This document shows positions 4,927-8,060 of a stretch of DNA of 8,060 nt, piece by piece. The position numbers and the translations under genes were made by a program. The notes beneath the pieces were generated by a model. The model saw nothing but the letters and a program-made list of their open reading frames with translations. It did no database searches and was not told the DNA's origin. Origin of the DNA: an uncultured Actinomycetes bacterium (GTDB lineage: Bacteria > Actinomycetota > Acidimicrobiia > Acidimicrobiales > Acidimicrobilacustridaceae); the NCBI GenBank assembly GCA_945957335.1, contig CAMFLJ010000169.1, forward strand, positions 1 through 8,060. The letters are read 5' to 3'. Position 1 is the first letter of the stretch, and every line of letters begins with the position of its first letter.

Positions 4927-5414
4927 TAGTAGCCGGAGTGGATGTAGACGCAGGGCACGCCCTCGGCGTGGAACATGTCGACGTTGCGGCGATCGTCCTC
5001 GAAGGCCAGGCGCAGGTCGAAGCCGTAGTGGCGGAACTCGCCGACCACGCGCTGCTTGTACGACCGTGACGAGCCGAAGTCGTCCCAGTCGCGCATGACG
5101 AGCAGGTCCCAGCGCAGCCCGTAGCGGCGCAGCCACGCCATCGTCTGGTCCCGGACCCGGGCCGGCCGGGCGGTGAGCAGCAGGACGCGGTGGTCGGGGT
5201 CGAGCACCTCGAGCAGGCGGGCGACCTCGGCGATGAGCTCGTCGTCGCCGCACGCCTGGAAGAAGGCCTCCCAGTCGCGGAAGGGCCGGTCGAGGTAGTG
5301 CTGGCGGCGCGACGCGTCGGAGAGCACGCCGTCCATGTCGAACACGACGGCGGGGCCGGGCTCCACCGGGCCGTCACGCCACTCCCAGTTGTCGGGGACC
5401 CAGACCGGCGTCAC
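4920..5414 (-). CDS. Stand-alone HAD phosphatase resembling the T4 polynucleotide kinase 3'-phosphatase domain
   Basis: A 164-aa soluble HAD-superfamily protein. Motif I is VFDMDGVLSD (nucleophile Asp26, acid/base Asp28), motif II is LLLTARPAR (Thr81), a candidate motif III lysine is Lys120 in RSYKQRVV, and motif IV is AFEDDRRN (Glu139, Asp140, Asp141). From RSYKQRVV onward (the Lys, GFDLRLAFEDDR, the VDMFHAEGVP stretch and the terminal SGYYD), the pattern follows the phosphatase half of T4 Pnkp as I remember it, which removes 3'-phosphates from nucleic acids. There is no P-loop kinase domain, so only dephosphorylation is expected, and the substrate is unproven. The start is GTG 5414, whose GTGA overlaps the acs stop by four bases. 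There is no separate promoter, and translation is probably coupled to acs. It converges on yajQ. Confidence 0.85.
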   Translation of the reverse strand: MTPVWVPDNWEWRDGPVEPGPAVVFDMDGVLSDASRRQHYLDRPFRDWEAFFQACGDDELIAEVARLLEVLDPDHRVLLLTARPARVRDQTMAWLRRYGLRWDLLVMRDWDDFGSSRSYKQRVVGEFRHYGFDLRLAFEDDRRNVDMFHAEGVPCVYIHSGYYD

Positions 5415-7369
5415 CGGCCGCTGCCCGGCCCTTCGGCCGCGCTGGAGCGGATGGCGTCGACCACGGTCGGGTCGGCGAGCGTGGTGGTGTCGCCGAGGTC
5501 GCGACCTTCGGCGACGTCGCGCAGCAGGCGGCGCATGATCTTGCCGCTCCGGGTCTTGGGCAGGTCGGGGACGATGATCACGCGCTTGGGCCGGGCGGTG
5601 GGGCCGATCTTGTGGGCGACGTGCTGGCGGATCTCCTCGACGAGCTCGTCGCTCGGTTCGGCGGTGTTGACCACGATCACGTAGCCGACGATGGCCTGGC
5701 CGGTGAGGTCGTCGGACGCGCCGACCACGGCGGCCTCGGCCACCGCGGGGTGGTCGACCAGCGCGCTCTCGACCTCGGTGGTGGAGATGCGATGGCCGGA
5801 GACGTTCATGACGTCGTCGACCCGGCCGAGCAGCCAGAGGTAGCCGTCGTCGTCGATCTTGGCGCCGTCGCCGGCGAAGTAGCGGCCCGGGTAGGTCGAC
5901 CAGTACGTGTCGAAGTATCGCTGCGGGTCACCCCAGATGCCGCGCAGCATCGACGGCCACGGGAGGGTGAGGGTGAGGTAGCCACCGCCGCGCTCGATGG
6001 GCTGGCCGTGGTCGTCGACGAGCTCGACGCCGATGCCGGGCAACGGGAAGGTGGCCGAGCCGGGCTTGAGCGCGGTGACACCGGGGAGCGGCGTGATCAT
6101 GTGGCCGCCGGTCTCGGTCTGCCACCACGTGTCGACGATCGGGCAGCGACCCCCACCGATGTGGGTGTGGTACCAGATCCACGCCTCGGGGTTGATCGGC
6201 TCACCTACGGTGCCGAGGAGGCGCAGCGACGAGAGGTCGTGCTTCTCGGGCTCCTCCGCCCCCCACTTCATGAACATCCGGATGGCGGTGGGCGCGGTGT
6301 AGAGCTGGGTGACGCCGTAGCGCTCGACGATGTCCCAGAGGCGGTCCTTGCCCGGCGTGTCCGGGGTGCCCTCGTAGAGCACGGACGTGGCGCCGTTGGC
6401 CAGGGGCCCGTAGACGATGTAGCTGTGGCCGGTGATCCAGCCGACGTCGGCCGAGCACCAGTAGACGTCGGTCTCGGGCTTCAGGTCGAAGACGTACTTG
6501 TGGGTGAAGGCCACCTGCGTGAGGTAGCCGCCCGTCGTGTGCATGATGCCCTTGGGCTTGGCCGTGGTGCCCGAGGTGTAGAGCAGGAAGAGCAGGTCCT
6601 CGCTGTCCATCGGCTCGGGCGGGCACTCCGGCGAGGCCGAGCCCACGAGCTCGTGGTACCAGTGGTCGCGGCCCTCGACCATGGTGACCTCGGTGTCGGT
6701 GCGACGCACGACCACCACGCCGGTGACGCTCGGGCACGAGGCCAGGGCCTCGTCGACGTTGGGCTTCAGCGGTGAGGGCGCCCCGCGGCGGAAGCCACCG
6801 TCGGCGGTGATCACCAGCTTGCACTCGCCGTCGTTGACGCGATCGACGATGGAGTCCGGGGAGAAGCCGCCGAAGATCACCGAGTGGGCCGCGCCGATGC
6901 GGGTGCAGGCGAGCAGCGCCACGGGCAGCTCGGGGATCATCGGCATGTAGATGGCGACGCGGTCGCCCTTCTCGACGCCGAGGTCCTTGAGCACGTTGGC
7001 GAAGCGGCTGACCTCGTCGAGGAGGTCGGCGTAGGTGATCGTGCGGGTGTCGCCGGGCTCGCCCTCCCAGTGGAAGGCGACCTTGGTGCCCTTGCCCGCG
7101 GCCACGTGGCGGTCGAGGCAGTTCTCCGACACGTTGAGCGTGCCGCCCACGAACCACCTGGCGTCGGGCAGCTCCCACTCGAGGGTGGTGTGGAAGTCGG
7201 ACGACCAGGTGATCAGCTCACGCGCCTGGCGGGCCCAGAAGGCCTCGTGGTCGGCGTCGGCCTCGCGGTAGAGCGAGTTGTCGGACGCCAGCGCCGCCGC
7301 CTGGAAGGCGGGAGGGGGCGGGAAGAGCCGGTCCTCGTTGGCGAGGTCGGAGATGGTGGGCTGCGACAT
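5411..7369 (-). CDS. acs: Acetyl-CoA synthetase (AMP-forming acetate--CoA ligase)
   Basis: It converts acetate, ATP and CoA to acetyl-CoA, AMP and PPi in the cytoplasm. At 652 aa it matches the usual Acs length. Adenylate-forming motifs in order are the P-loop YTSGTTAKPKG (264-274; the more usual form is SGSTGKPKG), VDTWWQTETGG (412-422, with the Trp that restricts the pocket to small acids), YFAGDGAKIDDDGYLWLLGR (497-516), the hinge region DDVMNVSGHRIS (518-529) and the C-terminal KTRSGKIMRR with catalytic Lys610. That Lys is the residue acetylated by Pat-type enzymes in known Acs proteins. ATG 7369 is chosen over the longer upstream frame because it has AGGAGG five bases ahead and begins a typical Acs N-terminus. 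It lies 58 bp downstream of the methyltransferase gene and overlaps the HAD gene by four bases at its end. Confidence 0.96.
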   Translation of the reverse strand: MSQPTISDLANEDRLFPPPPAFQAAALASDNSLYREADADHEAFWARQARELITWSSDFHTTLEWELPDARWFVGGTLNVSENCLDRHVAAGKGTKVAFHWEGEPGDTRTITYADLLDEVSRFANVLKDLGVEKGDRVAIYMPMIPELPVALLACTRIGAAHSVIFGGFSPDSIVDRVNDGECKLVITADGGFRRGAPSPLKPNVDEALASCPSVTGVVVVRRTDTEVTMVEGRDHWYHELVGSASPECPPEPMDSEDLLFLLYTSGTTAKPKGIMHTTGGYLTQVAFTHKYVFDLKPETDVYWCSADVGWITGHSYIVYGPLANGATSVLYEGTPDTPGKDRLWDIVERYGVTQLYTAPTAIRMFMKWGAEEPEKHDLSSLRLLGTVGEPINPEAWIWYHTHIGGGRCPIVDTWWQTETGGHMITPLPGVTALKPGSATFPLPGIGVELVDDHGQPIERGGGYLTLTLPWPSMLRGIWGDPQRYFDTYWSTYPGRYFAGDGAKIDDDGYLWLLGRVDDVMNVSGHRISTTEVESALVDHPAVAEAAVVGASDDLTGQAIVGYVIVVNTAEPSDELVEEIRQHVAHKIGPTARPKRVIIVPDLPKTRSGKIMRRLLRDVAEGRDLGDTTTLADPTVVDAIRSSAAEGPGSGR

Positions 7370-7374
7370 GGGGA

Positions 7375-7380
7375 CCTCCT
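7375..7380 (-). promoter_or_regulatory. Ribosome binding site of acs
   Basis: The minus strand reads AGGAGG, five bases before ATG 7369. This decides the acs start, because the frame stays open for 119 codons further upstream. Confidence 0.85.
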
Positions 7381-7403
7381 GGTGGGCCGGAGCGCCGGGG
7401 CGC

Positions 7404-7409
7404 AGGTTA
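7404..7409 (-). promoter_or_regulatory. Candidate -10 element for acs
   Basis: The minus strand reads TAACCT (TANNNT type) in the 58-bp gap before acs, which would give a leader of about 28 bases. No good -35 is visible. acs may equally be transcribed from upstream of the methyltransferase gene. Confidence 0.25.
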
Positions 7410-7427
7410 GTGCCGCCCGTCACTGCC

Positions 7428-8060
7428 TCAGTCCGGGTCGGGGCCGACGTCCCACTCCATGGCGACGAAGGCGCCGAGGCCGTCGGGGTCGAGCAGGGCC
7501 TCGGCCTCGCGGACGCGGCTCCGGGCCCGGAGGGCGACGAGGTCGGGGGCGTGGGCCCTCTCGGCCCAGAGGCGGCGGCCCTCGTCGACGAGGTCGTCGA
7601 TGCCGAGCGCGGTGAGCCACTCCGCCTGGGTGCGCACCCGCGTGGCCGGGTGATCGAGCTGGAGCTGGTCGACGGCGACGTCGGCGGTGATGTCCTGGCG
7701 TCCGACGTCGTCGAGGGGGTGGCCACCCCGGTCGTTGTCGCGGAAGGTCCGCAGCCAGCCCAGCTCCGGGCGGTGGGCCAGCTCGGCGGTGGGCGCCCCG
7801 TAGTCGACGACCACCAGCCGGCCCCTCTCGAGGCGGCCGAGCGCGTCGGAGAGCCAGCCCCGGGCCGCCTGCTGCCACGGCACCCAGGCGCCGGGCGGCA
7901 CGTCGAGCTCGACGAGGTGCTCGGCCACGCCGTCCGCCGCCGGGGCGACCACGAGCTCGGGGCCGTCGGCCCCGGCCACGACGAGCATCTGCTCCGCTCC
8001 CCCGTCGGTGCGCCGCACGATGTCGAAGGCGAGGTTGTCGAGCAGCTCGTTGGCCACCAC
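7428..8060 (-). CDS. MidA/NDUFAF7-family SAM-dependent methyltransferase, C-terminal part (runs off the right edge)
   Basis: The last 211 codons (with stop) of a gene read leftwards from beyond the window. The fragment opens with VVANELLDNLAFD, the conserved Asn-Glu-Leu-Leu-Asp segment that lies mid-protein in the COG1565 family. It continues with GRLVVVDYG (about residues 80-88) and the family block DNDRGGHPLDDVGRQDITADV (about 108-128), then a helical C-terminal region. Family members are usually about 350-400 aa, so the SAM-binding Gly-rich motif I must lie outside the window, and the GTG codons at the edge are unlikely to be the true start. The mitochondrial homologue NDUFAF7 methylates an arginine of a complex I subunit, and the bacterial target is not established. 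It lies upstream of acs on the same strand and is possibly co-transcribed. Confidence 0.85.
   Translation of the reverse strand: MVANELLDNLAFDIVRRTDGGAEQMLVVAGADGPELVVAPAADGVAEHLVELDVPPGAWVPWQQAARGWLSDALGRLERGRLVVVDYGAPTAELAHRPELGWLRTFRDNDRGGHPLDDVGRQDITADVAVDQLQLDHPATRVRTQAEWLTALGIDDLVDEGRRLWAERAHAPDLVALRARSRVREAEALLDPDGLGAFVAMEWDVGPDPD

Noticed and set aside
7392..7403. Small dyad GCGCC-GG-GGCGC between the methyltransferase gene and acs
   Set aside because: Five-base arms of pure G/C are common by chance here. It is too weak to call a terminator or attenuator.
7370..7726. N-terminal extension of acs by 119 codons
   Set aside because: It overlaps the methyltransferase gene, is Ser/Pro/Thr-rich without similarity to Acs, and ATG 7369 has an ideal Shine-Dalgarno and a typical Acs N-terminus.
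1..8060. Mobile elements, CRISPR arrays, prophage or defence systems
   Set aside because: I found no transposase, integrase, terminal inverted repeats, direct-repeat array or defence-type domain. Base composition looks even across the window, and the tRNA genes show no adjoining duplicated 3' end suggestive of integration.

Overview
The window is high-GC DNA (roughly 70% by eye, with strong G/C third-position bias) from a bacterium, most likely an actinobacterium. Support comes from the GC-rich tRNAs, GTG starts, intrinsic-type hairpins without U-runs, and a phosphinothricin-type GNAT and Thr-rich SGNH protein of actinobacterial style. Acidimicrobiia is my best guess, but this is inference only. 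No transposase, integrase, phage gene or CRISPR array is visible, and the region looks like ordinary chromosomal backbone.

Layout. At the left edge, on the minus strand, is a tRNA-Thr(GGT) - tRNA-Met(CAT) - tuf cluster, with only the first 21 codons of EF-Tu in the window. GC-rich hairpins lie in both spacers. Divergent to it on the plus strand are a GNAT N-acetyltransferase (462-953), a membrane-anchored SGNH-hydrolase-like protein (968-1924) and tRNA-Tyr(GTA) (1989-2073). A strong hairpin then separates tRNA-Tyr from a convergent PAS-PAS-GGDEF-EAL gene (4322-2151, minus). Across an 89-bp divergent intergenic region lies yajQ (4412-4900, plus), a family with members known to bind cyclic di-GMP. 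Next, on the minus strand, comes a block transcribed from the right edge leftwards: a MidA/NDUFAF7-type methyltransferase (5' end outside the window), acetyl-CoA synthetase acs (7369-5411), and a small HAD phosphatase resembling the T4 polynucleotide kinase 3'-phosphatase domain (5414-4920). The HAD start overlaps the acs stop by four bases. yajQ and the HAD gene converge, and one inverted repeat contains both of their stop codons.

How the genes may work together. The clearest functional theme is the cyclic di-GMP pair: a cytoplasmic two-PAS enzyme with a complete set of EAL phosphodiesterase residues but an altered GGDEF site, divergent from a YajQ effector-type protein across a region rich in inverted repeats. 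The second theme is translational coupling of acs to a stand-alone PNK-phosphatase-like HAD protein. The tRNA-tuf cluster is a conserved translation locus. I see no clearly novel large system. The interesting material is in the pairings, the degenerate GGDEF site and the small symmetrical elements.
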